Notes under the pieces: model-generated
What the model saw: the letters and a program-made list of their open reading frames with translations, nothing else
The model's database searches: none
Told to the model about the DNA's origin: nothing
Part shown: one piece after another, positions 29,301 to 37,560 of the stretch
How the letters are laid out: the number at the start of each line of letters is the position of its first letter
Numbering within the stretch: the first letter of the stretch is position 1
Program-made: the position numbers and the translations under genes
Assembly (NCBI RefSeq): GCF_025370935.1
Contig: NC_133494.1
Coordinates: 4,835,745 to 4,899,744 of the forward strand
Direction: 5' to 3'
DNA length: 64,000 bases
DNA from: Choristoneura fumiferana
Taxonomy: Eukaryota; Arthropoda; Insecta; Lepidoptera; Tortricidae

Positions 29301-31846
29301 GCCTTGTAGGGTTGTGTCTCTCATAGCCCATTTACCGTAAGCATCTGGAGCGATGAAGCTAAGAGAACCTGACTGGTATTTTTTGCTTCTTGTCTTACTG
29401 TTAAAGTGTAGTCAGCTGCAGAGAAAAAGTACCGCCCGGTGTGGTTACCGCTGTTAAAGGGGGGTAGGTATCATTCCTCTGCAACTGACTCTACATGGGT
29501 GGCCTTTGATGTATCTAATAAAAATTCTATGACATATTATTACGTGGCGTCGTATTCTAATAGCGTGGAATGATACACCGCTAGTTAAAATTAATCTGTT
29601 TCCAGATGGTTGTGAAAACAAGAAATGCGAGTACTACGCGATCTGCGAGAGTGACGGCGTTTCCGAAGCAAGCTGCGTTTTGCCCTAAGCACTGCGAGGA
29701 AGGAACTGTTAGTAAAATTAACATTTACATCTTATGACACCCTGGTATGTAATGAGAAGAATTGTAATGAAAAGGGCTAGCTAGAGTCGGTCAAGAAGAA
29801 ACCAAAGGGAATCAATGAAAAAAGACTGAACCAAGCACCCCGCAGAGACTAATGGAGAAATGCATGCTCCTCTCCCGGATTGTCACCAAATGGTTGAAGC
29901 TTGGCTCTGTGGGTAGATAAGAAACCCTCCAACCCTGTCCTCCCCTTAGTAAGCTTCAGGGAGCCGTAAGAGTCAGGCACTGTTTGGGCTCTCCATTCCT
30001 AGTTGGTCATAATGGATATTTTACCGACTGCACGCACCATCTCCTATAAAATTTAAAATAAAAAACAAGTAAAGTAAACTAAAGACAAGATCTTTGGTCC
30101 CCGGGTGGCTCAACCCCCTAAAAAAGTATGTATTGACGTCTTATTATTTGACGATTTCAGGAGACTGAAGAAGTGTGTGGTAACGATAATAAAACCTACA
30201 GCAGCGTTTGTTCGCTGCGTGACGTAGCTTGCCGAGAGAAGCTTCGTCTACACGCCAAACACATGGGTTCCTGTGGTAAGTATTAAGTTTATTAGGATGG
30301 AAAGTTTGACGTTTCGATGTTTATTGTTACTTCTTCATGCAAATAAATACTTAACGGATTTGATGAAAACAGATGGTTTATAACCTTGATTAACATACAA
30401 ACTTCATCATCATCATCATCATCTAGGACGTCCACGGTTGCACATAAGCCTCCTTCATGCTTGGTTTAGAGCTCAGTTATGCTTTGCGTCATGGAGTACC
30501 ATGTCGGTGGTAGCAAATTTTTTTGATCACAGCTTCTGGTAAATTTTCTTATACACGAACCCTTTTGCTGAGTCAAGTGGGAAAGAGAGCTAGCTCCCCT
30601 CGCCGTATGAATGCGAAGAGGGTTTGGCTCCTCCAGTCCCTAGCCCCGAGTTCTACAGTCGCTGGGAATATTGAGGTTTACCAAAATGTTTGCAGAATCT
30701 TGCGCCGGAGTAGAGTGCCCGGCAGGCACGTGGTGTGCGCGCGGCGCTTGCGCGTGCTCGACCCCGTGCGCCGACGTGCCGCGTGAACCCGTGTGTTCCA
30801 ACACCCGCGCGACGTTTGTCCACGAGTGTGCTCTACAGCGGGCCGCCTGCGAAGCACGCATGCGCGGCGAACCACCTCTACGTGTTGCGTATTACGGCGA
30901 GTGCACTGACACGCAGGATGAGAATGCTACTGCTGGTGAGTGGCTGGAATATGAAAGGAATATTCTAGAACGAGCGTGGTGAGAGGGAACAGATGTGCCG
31001 CGCGAACTCGTCGCCTTCATATCATCACCCACGGAACATTGGTGGTAATTTTTAGTGCTTGAAATTTAAACCCGATTTTTTGGTAGCCATTTCAAGCCCT
31101 GACATTGACAAAGTGTTTTGGTTTACGAATTAGTAGATATTTTACAAGTTTTTATTAAGTTTCACCTGTCCCGTTGTCAGTCTGTCTTTCTGTAGTCAAA
31201 TCTTGCAAGTTAATTTCAAGCAACTTTCAGTAGTCGGATTGACTTGAAATTTAGCATACTTATGTAAATTGCATGACAATACGATAATCTGTTAGTGACA
31301 TCCTGGTAGTCCGACCAGGATCGTCTCTGCAGGACGGAACTCTTCAACGGTTTATGGCATCAACTTGAAATTTGGTAGGTATGCAAATGTAGTTTGGGTG
31401 TCAATAGTACTAAAGTCGACAAATAGTAGTCAGTAAAAAAGCTTGTATTCAAAATATTTTTTACCAAATACTTATTTTTACTTCACCCTATTTACGAAAA
31501 ATGTATTGTTCCAGGTACTAACAGAACAGGCAAACTCACCGACACCACAAACGAAATCCGTTCCTCTGACGACACTGAGAGCTCGAGTGAGCCTGGCGCG
31601 GGCACGGCGGTGTGTGCGCGCGTCCAATGCGCGTACGAAGCGACTTGCGCAGTGGACTCAAATGGGCAGCCGCGCTGTGCGTGCTTGTTTGATTGCGCGG
31701 CCGCCGCTGCCGCCGCTGTGACCTCTGCGCCCGTTTGCGCCTCAGACTTGCGACTTTACCCTACACTGTGCCATATGAAGCTGGAGTCTTGTCGACGACA
31801 AGAGGACCTGAGGCTACGGCCGTTGGCGCTGTGCCGCGGGTTAGAG
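23164..31846 (+). CDS. Agrin-like secreted multi-Kazal (follistatin-module) protein, 5' part
   Basis: Exons by GT-AG and phase: 23164-23306 (5' UTR and signal peptide), 23931-24161, 24570-24785, 26936-27151, 28451-28663, 29606-29707, 30161-30275, 30696-30935, 31515-31846. They encode seven follistatin-like modules, each with ten Cys in the pattern C-x-C...CxCPxxC...PVC(G/A)SD...Y...EC...AC...G-x-C. Most exons are phase 1 at both ends, so modules are exon-sized. A signal peptide followed directly by a long series of such modules is the N-terminal plan of agrin, a heparan-sulphate proteoglycan of basement membrane. A multi-Kazal protease inhibitor remains possible, since no SEA, EGF or laminin-G exon is in the window. 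Exon 29606-29707 carries a one-base frame break. The gene continues beyond 31846 (phase 0 donor). Confidence 0.8.
23321..23465. repeat. 145-bp near-perfect palindromic MITE
   Basis: GGGGCTGTTTCACCATCCAT and the following ~50 bases (TGATTAGTGTTAACTGACGG...) are inverted to the right end (...ATGGATGGTGAAAGAGCCCC). The arms are about 60 bp with few mismatches around a short TTGTTTTGTTCG loop. It lies 15 bases after the signal-peptide exon's donor, in intron 1. Confidence 0.88.
23741..23896 (+). mobile_element. Joined fragments: CTTGGCCGG-family end and Helitron-like 3' end
   Basis: GGGGGGCTCCCGTACGGC...CGACTCGCACTTGGCCGGTT is followed within 10 bases by TTGCCCGTGCGAAGCCGGGG and CGCTAGT, a Helitron-like terminus. 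It ends about 35 bases before the first Kazal exon. Confidence 0.6.
23931..24161 (+). CDS. Follistatin/Kazal module 1
   Basis: Encodes DPCIGVTCGPGAQCRPTADA, YNCECPSSCPSY, SRPLCASDARDYPGECEMRR, AACETNTNITFKYYGKCG: ten Cys in follistatin order. Two N-x-T sequons (NTN-NIT: N-I-T is the clear one) suggest glycosylation. Acceptor ACGTAG, donor GTGAGT, phase 1-1. Confidence 0.9.
24570..24785 (+). CDS. Follistatin/Kazal module 2
   Basis: Encodes DPCAGVTCPDPELCQLDDHR, PSCRCAEPCPLEFSPVCASD, GKTYSNECQMHRESCRARKQ, then LRIIFKGQCSTG. This is the most canonical Kazal of the series (PVCASDGKTYSNEC). 216 nt, phase 1-1. Confidence 0.94.
25738..25908 (+). repeat. Unclassified interspersed repeat, copy A
   Basis: Shares with 26583-26777 the runs ATTATTGCTCCCGA-CTTAG, CCCGACTGCTTTCCT, CAATCTGCGCTTGAGGGGTG and AACTCGAACCGGTGGG, plus TTCTGTGG at the end. 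About 370 bases upstream, both copies are also preceded by TATTAATCGCGATAATTT. GC-rich compared with the intron. Confidence 0.7.
26583..26777 (+). repeat. Unclassified interspersed repeat, copy B
   Basis: A diverged direct copy of 25738-25908 with an extra ATATATATACTGTAGTC segment. TATTAATCGCGATAATTTC sits about 70 bases upstream at 26516. Confidence 0.7.
26936..27151 (+). CDS. Follistatin/Kazal module 3
   Basis: Encodes INPCAEVECRHGAECRVEGA, GVAVCACPPPCEPVLRPVCG, SDARTHDSECELRRAACLLG, RELRVLHAGPCG. Ten Cys; the usual Tyr of the Kazal core is His here (DARTHDSEC). The exon is strongly GC-rich against AT-rich flanks. Phase 1-1, donor GTAATA. Confidence 0.93.
27625..28185 (+). mobile_element. 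Helitron-like non-autonomous element (Lep1-type), both ends
   Basis: Preceded by A and beginning TCCTACTTCCTACTAATATT-ATAAATG, with a (GTGA)n run and CTTCACTCTGAAACGGCTGG. Three internal copies of a unit containing TGAAATTTGGTATGTAGAT and ACACATAGGCTACTTTTTA follow. It ends GTGCGAAGCCCCGGGTTAAT-GCTAG followed by T. A|TC...CTAG|T is the Helitron insertion pattern. 561 bp with no Rep/Hel coding. Confidence 0.85.
28282..28423. repeat. MITE with 'GGGGTCATCCATAAATTAC' inverted repeats
   Basis: GGGGGTCATCCATAAATTAC at the left and GTAATTTATGGATGGCCCC at the right, about 142 bp. It ends 28 bases before the exon of module 4, so it sits over the branch-point/polypyrimidine region. Confidence 0.8.
28451..28663 (+). 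CDS. Follistatin/Kazal module 4
   Basis: Encodes SNGICAGRVCPHGGECVAAG, GRGVCRCPRCSNEFAPVCGS, DGISYGNRCKLQLEACRHRR, DVQVLYDGPC. Ten Cys, PVCGSDGISYGNRC core. Very GC-rich. Phase 1-1, donor GTAAGT. Confidence 0.94.
28814..28964. repeat. Inverted-repeat element
   Basis: CTAGCTCCACACTGCTCG at 28814-28831 is exactly inverted at 28947-28964 (CGAGCAGTGTGGAGCTAG). 151 bp, with an inner CGAGGTTAGG / ACTCGGTCGG region. Confidence 0.8.
29406..29501. repeat. Imperfect inverted repeat
   Basis: TGTAGTCAGCTGCAGAG pairs with CTCTGCAACTGACTCTACA, with AAGTACCGCC / GGTAGGTATC-type inner sequence. It lies in the intron before module 5. Confidence 0.5.
29606..29707 (+). CDS. Follistatin/Kazal module 5, first half, with a one-base frame break
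   Basis: Encodes NGCENKKCEYYAICESDGVS and EASCV, then in the direct frame LP and TAA. Skipping one T of the run at 29678-29681 gives CPKHCEEGT, which restores the CxCPxxC pattern and the phase-0 junction to the next exon. So an extra T is the likely problem, either in the assembly or in this allele. Donor GTTAGT. Confidence 0.82.
29708..30160 (+). other. Intron within module 5
   Basis: A 453-bp intron that splits module 5. I see no repeat family or RNA gene in it. Confidence 0.7.
30161..30275 (+). CDS. Follistatin/Kazal module 5, second half
   Basis: Encodes ETEEVCGNDNKTYSSVCSLR and DVACREKLRLHAKHMGSCG. VCGNDNKTYSSVC is the Kazal core; N-K-T is a possible glycosylation sequon. Phase 0 in, phase 1 out. 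Confidence 0.9.
30696..30935 (+). CDS. Follistatin/Kazal module 6
   Basis: Encodes ESCAGVECPAGTWCARGACA, CSTPCADVPREPVCSNTRAT, FVHECALQRAACEARMRGEP, PLRVAYYGECTDTQDENATA. Ten Cys, with a shortened first loop and N-A-T sequon at the end. The Kazal core reads PVCSNTRATFVHEC, lacking the usual SDGxxY. Phase 1-1. Confidence 0.9.
30936..31514 (+). other. Intron before module 7
   Basis: A 579-bp AT-rich intron. No repeat that I can assign and no exon. Confidence 0.7.
31515..31846 (+). CDS. Acidic Ser/Thr linker and follistatin/Kazal module 7
   Basis: A linker of about 40 residues (NRTGKLTDTTNEIRSSDDTE, SSSEPGAG) with the sequon N-R-T is followed by CARVQCAYEATCAVDSNGQP, RCACLFDCAAAAAAAVTSAP, VCASDLRLYPTLCHMKLESC, RRQEDLRLRPLALCRG. 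An alanine run of seven (GCG GCC GCC GCT GCC GCC GCT) interrupts the loop after CLFDC. Phase 1 in, phase 0 out (donor GTGAGT), so the module series may end here. Confidence 0.9.
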
Positions 31847-32298
31847 GTGAGTTATTTACTTTGTATGGGACTCTCGTGCGTTTAAAGCAACTTGCATGGT
31901 TGACTTCAAGGGGTAGACGCGCCGTGTATGTTTTTTATAGACTGTGCGGCGAAGATATACCTATGTGTCTTGACGGAAGTAACGGCAGCCGCGTCTTTCG
32001 ACACAGTTTTCGCATCGAATTTCCGGTTTTTACTTACTCTGTGTCATACTTTCCTAATACCTCGGCATGCCTCGAAGCTCTTATGTATCTAGTTATCATT
32101 AATTCCAGTTCTCGCGTTTATTTCTCTCGCACTTTTATTCTTCATACTTTGTCTTTCGTTCATCCATCATATCTTTGCTACTTTTAACGGGTGGGACTCC
32201 CGACTATTAATTAAGTAATGTAATTATTTATTTATACACCGCTTAGGTTGTGCCAAGGTTAGGAGTGAATTGCTCAATCAGCATAGTAATCCATACTA

Positions 32299-33190
32299 TC
32301 CATACTAATATTATAAATGCGAAAGTAACTCTGTCTGTCTGTCTGTCTGTCTGTCTGTTACGCTTTCACGTCTAAACCGCTGAACCGATTTTGATGAAAT
32401 TTGGTACAGAGATAGAATAGACCTTGGAAAAGAACATAGGCTACCTTTTATCGCGAAAAAGAGGCTTTAAGGGGTTAAAATAGGGGATGAAAGTTTATAT
32501 GGTAGAAGTTCGTCGCTGTCAAAGATTTAACTATGAAACTTGGCATTTAGGCACTTAATAAGAAATAAGTCTATATTTGTTTGAGCTTTTTTGAAAATTC
32601 GACCTGTGAGGGGATGAAAGTTTATGTGTAAGGTCGTCATTATCGAAGATAAATCGATGAATCTTTATTAAACTTGCCATTCCGGCACATGAAAAGAGAT
32701 AAATAGATATTTGTTCGCACGTTTTTTAAAATTTTTCGTGTGAGGGGGTGAAATAGGGGATGAATGTTTATATGGAAGATCGTCATTGTCGAAGATAAAT
32801 CGATGGTTCTTTATGAAACTTGGCATTTGGGTACGTGATAAGAGATAAACAGATATTTTTACGCGCGTTTCTAAAAATTCTTCCTGTGAGGGGTGAAACA
32901 GGGATGAAACTTTATATGGAAGATCGTCATTGTCGAAGATAATTCGACGGTTCTTTATGAAACTTGGCATTTGGGCACGTGCTAAGAGATAAATACATAT
33001 TTGTTCGCAGGTCTTTAAAACTCTTCCTGTGAGGGGTAAAATAGGGAATGAAACTTTATATGGAAGATCGTCATTGTCGAAGATAAATCGATGGTTCTTT
33101 ATGAAACTTGGCATTGGGCTACTTATAAGAAATAAATAGATATTTGTTCAAGCGTTTTTGAAATTTTACCTGCGAGGGGATGTTAGCAGA
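32299..33190 (+). mobile_element. Helitron-like 5' end followed by a 144-bp minisatellite
   Basis: Preceded by A, TCCATACTAATATTATAAAT-GCGAAAG begins the element, with a (CTGT)n run and CTGAACCGATTTTGATGAAA. From about 32514 a unit containing GATAAATCGATGGTTCTTTA and GAAACTTGGCATTTGGGCAC repeats at 32523, 32648, 32794, 32938 and 33082 (spacings 125, 146, 144, 144). The terminal CTAG was not found. A minus-strand open frame (32668-33114) merely follows the repeat. Confidence 0.75.
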
Positions 33191-33289
33191 GGGATGATGC
33201 AGTGTTAGTAGAACCTTCTAAGCTCATAGGCAAATGTACTCAATATGGGGTCATTTTAGATGGCGTATTCACATAGACAGTCAGACATA

Positions 33290-33535
33290 AAAATTATGTT
33301 TTTCAATTTTTCTTATTAATTGTGCAATAAGAGCTACCTTTATGCAAAATTCCAAGTTTCTAGGACAGCCGGAAGTACCCTATAACTTTTCTGTTAAGGC
33401 AATGGTTTGGAAACACCTTTTTATGACTGTAGCTTTTGATTGCCTTAACTTAGAGGTTTGATAGACGGACGGACGGATAGCAAAGTGATCCTATAAGAGT
33501 TCAATTTTTTCCTTTTTAGGTACGGAACCCTAAAA
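33290..33535 (-). mobile_element. Repeat of the 'TACGGAACCCTA' type, reverse
   Basis: The right end GACGGACGGACGGATAGCAA ... TAGGTACGGAACCCTAAAAA is the inverse of the family's start. The other end is not defined. Confidence 0.5.
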
Positions 33536-33948
33536 AACATTTGCTCCAGCGCTTTTCAAATTTCAACCTATTTACTTGAAAATATGGGGATGAAAAGTTC
33601 TTTAAGGAATTCCAAACAAATTACTACATAAGTATATTTATCGGAAATATGTGTAGCTATGCTTAGTAAAAATGCCGTCTTATTTATAATCCTACCTTCC
33701 TAACTTACAATAAGGACGTAAGTGTCAAGAGTTCACTATGTAGAATTAGTCCCTTGTGTTGGCAGGAGGTAGAATACACGTTGTATTGCTAAATTGTAGC
33801 TACCCGCAAAAATATTATGTTTTACCAAAGAACTCGGGTGGATGGATGGATGGAAGAACAAAAAAAAATAAAATGTATTAAAATAGGTTATTTTCGGTAA
33901 ACCGTAGAAGTTTCTATGTACTATTATTGGAAGAATAGGTATCCTAAA

Positions 33949-34048
33949 NNNNNNNNNNNNNNNNNNNNNNNNNNNNNNNNNNNNNNNNNNNNNNNNNNNN
34001 NNNNNNNNNNNNNNNNNNNNNNNNNNNNNNNNNNNNNNNNNNNNNNNN
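33949..34048. other. Assembly gap, exactly 100 N
   Basis: One hundred N, the conventional placeholder for a gap of unknown size. Sequence, including exons, could be missing here. Confidence 0.99.
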
Positions 34049-34889
34049 ACTACGTTCGAAACTAATTACAACAGTTATTGTTCTGTTCTTTGTCCTCATT
34101 GCCTTTTAATAATCTGCACAACTTCACATTCAACTACTAAAGCCTCCATTACGTATTAAAATCTGTAATTGGAAACCAATAATGGCCGGGCCGGTAGCCA
34201 CTTCTATGAAACGAATTCAAACCCAGAGTGCATTAATTATTTATAGGTATATTGTGGTTTAACACGTTAAACAAAATACAATGAAAACCGCTGCCGGCGG
34301 TATTGGACCGGCCACAACATAATTTTCGAACTTTAATGATTGACATTTTAATAAAATCACTTGTCCAGCCAGACTGATTGATCTAGCTATTATATCAGCC
34401 GTAGGGCATCCACATAGGCCTTCCCCATAACCAGTTGCTTCGGTTAGAAGCAACCTGCATTTACCGTGAACCCGTGACTTTAACCAGGTCTCTGGTTGGT
34501 GGACGTCCTGGATCTATCAATGCATAAGTCTAGAAAGCTTAAATTTAGACGAATTATTTTCTTTTGTACCTCAAACACGTACTAAGAAATTAATTTCGTA
34601 ATTTCTACATGATAGGCACCACGTGAATTTCTTTTCTTTTACGAGGGCAAAGCCCCGAGCTTAAGCTAGTATATCGTAAAAAATCAGTAGTAAAATGTTT
34701 AAGTGCAGCTTTCGTTTTAGTTAAACTGTCATAAAAACCAAACAATGTAGATTTGCTTTGAAATAATCTTAATCTCCTGTACATCCGTAGAATACTCGCA
34801 TCAACCTGCTTCATTCCTGTATTTTGTCTTGCCCTTAGAATGAGAATGATTGGGCTATAGTTCCCACATTCCCACAACCATCTAATTTC

Positions 34890-35043
34890 TGCCCAAGTCT
34901 GTACACCTGCGCCTACCTACCGCGATGTTTCCTTTCACCGTGAAGCTCATGGCATATTTGAAATGTAATTATCGTACATAATAAAGAGACGAGGCCTGTG
35001 CCCAGCACTGGGACGTATATAGGCTAGGATGATGATGATGATG
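34890..35043. mobile_element. Rearranged SINE: inverted 5' piece joined to forward tail
   Basis: 34919-34975 reads GCGATGTTTCCTTTCACCGT-GAAGCTCATGG, the reverse of the SINE body seen at 8205-8235. Then 34985-35043 reads forward GAGGCCTGTGCCCAGCACTG-GGACGTATATAGG and ends in (GATGAT)n. The junction is near 34980. Confidence 0.7.
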
Positions 35044-35137
35044 ACATAATATTTTTTTTTTTACATGTTATAGTATAGATAAACTGCTTATCTCGCAGGC
35101 TTTTTAAAAAATAGGACTGTTTCATTAATCTTCTAAT

Positions 35138-35222
35138 GGTATTTCCACCGGCGAGGCGAGTTGAGAATTGAAATTTGTATGCATTCTGGCGCGCGCCGCC
35201 GCGCAACCGGTGAAAAATCACC
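35138..35222. repeat. Short GC-rich MITE, relative of 1025-1169
   Basis: GGTATTTCCACCGGCGAGGC at the left and ACCGGTGAAAAATCACC at the right, with the same GAATTGAAATTTGTATGCAT core as the longer copy. Confidence 0.65.
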
Positions 35223-35397
35223 TTAAGTCGCTAACACTCTTGACAGAGAGCTCGTGGTCATCGGACGAACCTTCATGACGATTTTCATGGAAAAATAGTG
35301 TGGTGGTTTCCTCTTGCCTTCCACATCGCAGTACTGGAGTCCAAAGTCGGCAATAGAGAAAGCTGCTGCGCTGCCCACCTCACATCAGTGCCGTATG

Positions 35398-35491
35398 CTA
35401 ACGTTTCTGACGCTTGTGATCGCAATCAAATGACAGATTTCCCGTACAAAAACTGTCATTTGATTGCGATCGCAAGCGTCAGAAGCGTTAG
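35398..35491. repeat. 94-bp palindromic element
   Basis: CTAACGTTTCTGACGCTTGT-GATCGCAATCAAATGACAG is inverted as CTGTCATTTGATTGCGATCG-CAAGCGTCAGAAGCGTTAG around a short TTCCCGTACAAAAA loop. A second copy is at 48347-48420 and a fragment lies at 35904-35930. Confidence 0.85.
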
Positions 35492-35518
35492 ACAAAACGG
35501 CCTCAGTATTGTCTAACG

Positions 35519-35903
35519 CAGGGTTTCTCAAAGTGGGGTAACGCGAACCCCTAGGGTTCGCTATTTCGACTAGGGGGTTCGCGACAGGTTTACGTGATGG
35601 TGGCTGTCAAACTGGCAAGATGATTAAGATTGGTTTTGGAGTTTTTTTTATTTTTTATTCAACTCAAATTTGTTACTTATTTGTTGTTGTTTGTTTCAGT
35701 TTGTATTTCGTTGGCAAGACGAATCTTACCTATATTTATTACAGATTTATTGAAATAAATAATATACAATATTATCATGATGATTGAAATAAAAATTAGT
35801 TTCTCCAATAGCCAGTTTTATTACTTTCTTTGGGGGAGGTAGGGTTCGCTGTCGTCTAGAAACTTTAAAGGGGTACGTGGAGCCATAAGTTTGAGAAACC
35901 CTG
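35519..35903. mobile_element. hAT-like MITE with 8-bp target duplication
   Basis: CAGGGTTTCTCAAAGTGGGG starts at 35519 and AGTTTGAGAAACCCTG ends at 35903: terminal inverted repeats of CAGGG...CCCTG type. GTCTAACG stands on both sides (35511-35518 and 35904-35911). An 8-bp duplication and these ends are the hAT signature. 385 bp, no transposase. The insertion split a member of the palindromic family at 35398-35491. Confidence 0.93.
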
Positions 35904-36242
35904 GTCTAACGTTTCTGACGCTCGCGAACGTTACGCAATTAGCCCACAGGTCCCTTCACGACCCCCACGGGAAGAGATGGGTCTGTCCTATTCTAAAACA
36001 ATTTCATTAATAGGGACGACGTATTCTAATAGTTCCTATCGATTGCAGTTTCAAGTGTCACACGCTTAAGGAACGCCCCATCAGAATCGCCCCCTCGTCG
36101 ACAATTTATCGACGGTCGAATGCGCGAAAATTTTCAATTTACCGCAAACTCTTAGGCTAAGACCACACGGAAGGCGAGATGACTGTCAAAGCTGTGTCAC
36201 GAGGCTTATACAGTCTGCGTGCTGCTTCGCATTCGCGTTTTT

Positions 36243-36506
36243 AGGGTTCCGTACTCAAATATAAATAAATATGTCTAATGTTCATGATTTGGCCGGTTAA
36301 GGCCGATTATGAAATTCCTAGGCATATCATGAAACGCCGCCATATCGGTTCTGGCACTTCACCGGCTAGGTTAGGTTATTATGGCGCCATTTCACGTTAT
36401 GCCAAGGAATTTCGTGATGTGGCTGATTTTACGATCGGCCGCCGACATATAGATAATGGTACGGAGCCCTTCGTGCGCGAGTCCGACTCGCACTTTGCCG
36501 GTTTTT
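36243..36506 (+). mobile_element. 'AGGGTTCCG...ACTTTGCCGG' family copy, short
   Basis: Starts AGGGTTCCGTACTCAAATAT and ends ACGGAGCCCTTCGTGCGCGA, GTCCGACTCGCACTTTGCCGG. The inner part holds a degenerate palindrome (GAAATTCCTAGGCATATCAT / GTTATGCCAAGGAATTTC). A 91-codon frame (36278-36553) crosses it without any protein signature. Confidence 0.6.
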
Positions 36507-36639
36507 ATTACTTATATGTAAGAAGGGGCAAAACGAGCATGCGGGTCACCTAATGGGAAGACACTTAGCTAGCTTAGCAAGTTGAAAACCCCTCGACATT
36601 TTCATTTCAAAGTTCAATAGGTATATCTCAATAACAAAA

Positions 36640-36838
36640 AATTGAACCGACTACAAAAAAACATGAAAATATTTTCTACCAGTCTGAAGTCGGTCGGTGC
36701 CTCAGCACGAGCTAGCAGGAGTGATTGAAGCCCAATATAAAGTGCGTAGGTGAGGTAGATGACTATAGGTCCACTCCTGCTGGCTCGTGCCGAGGCACCG
36801 ACCGACTTCAGACTGGTAGAAAAGTAGTCGGTTCAATT
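36640..36838. repeat. ~200-bp palindromic element ('AATTGAACCGACTAC')
   Basis: The left arm AATTGAACCGACTAC then TTTCTACCAGTCTGAAGTCG-GTCGGTGCCTC is inverted at the right (GAGGCACCGACCGACTTCAG ... GTAGTCGGTTCAATT). Arms of about 75 bp with small gaps. GAAGTCGGTTATAAAC at 37382 is a further relic of the same repeat group. Confidence 0.85.
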
Positions 36839-37374
36839 TTATGTTATAATTTTTTTTTCACCCTTTTTAGTGTAAATAATCTAAGATACAATAGCTTCAT
36901 GTCAATTGCTCGTCACCTTTTACAAAAGATTGCTTTTTTTCGATGCAGAGATTTTCGTTATTGAGGAGGATTGGTGCTTCACCACCAATTTCATTTCACC
37001 ATATGCATTAGGAGCTTAAATTGCTTAGCAACTGTGTTAAAGTAATAGAAATTCAACCCATGAAATACTTGTTATTGAGTAGTAACTCCAATGGTCAACT
37101 GTGGTCTTCATCATTAGTTCCACTACACCAAATGATGATTTTCAAGAGAGCATTACTACTAAAATATATCAAAATTACCATAGGTGTCCCTACAACATTT
37201 GAAGAGTTTCCTCGATTTCCTTAGGGTCCAATCATCAGATCCTGATTTGGTGCTTATGGGACCTAATTGAAAGCATTCCTAAACGAACGCAAAAAAAAAA
37301 TTCAAATCAGTTCATAAATGACGGAGCTCTGAGGTAACAAACATTAAAAAAATACAACCGAATAGATAACCTCC

Positions 37375-37560
37375 TTTTTTTGAAGTCGGTTATAAACGGC
37401 TTAACCACTTTTTATCAAACATAGCTAATAACCACCGCAAAGAAACTCGCTTTCACGTAAAAATCACAAAATCCGTTTGAGAGCTCCGATGCATTGACAC
37501 AGACATTGGCATCAAACTTAAACAGCTCCTTTGCATCGGAGGTTAAAATATACGTGCTTA
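37375..37560 (+). repeat. Lepidopteran repeat with '...GCATCGGAGGTTAAAA' end
   Basis: AACGGCTTAACCACTTTTTA, ACCACCGCAAAGAAACTCGC, TTTCACGTAAAAATCAC and TTTGCATCGGAGGTTAAAA follow the same order as at 40660-40897 (ACGGCTGAACCGATTTAGAT ... TTTTTTGCGTCGGGGGGTTA). Confidence 0.5.

Larger units (their letters stand above)
31847..33948. other. Downstream of module 7 to the gap: no exon found
   Basis: Probably intron. It holds a Helitron-like start at 32299, a 144-bp minisatellite to about 33190 and a reverse CTTGGCCGG-family start near 33290-33535. Confidence 0.6.

Noticed and set aside
32668..33114. 148-codon minus-strand frame with internal repeats
   Set aside because: The repetition follows the 144-bp minisatellite (divisible by three) and has no domain signature. 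Shadow of the repeat.
36278..36553. 91-codon plus-strand frame
   Set aside because: Lies across a copy of the CTTGGCCGG repeat family and contains the antisense-symmetric palindrome; no known domain.
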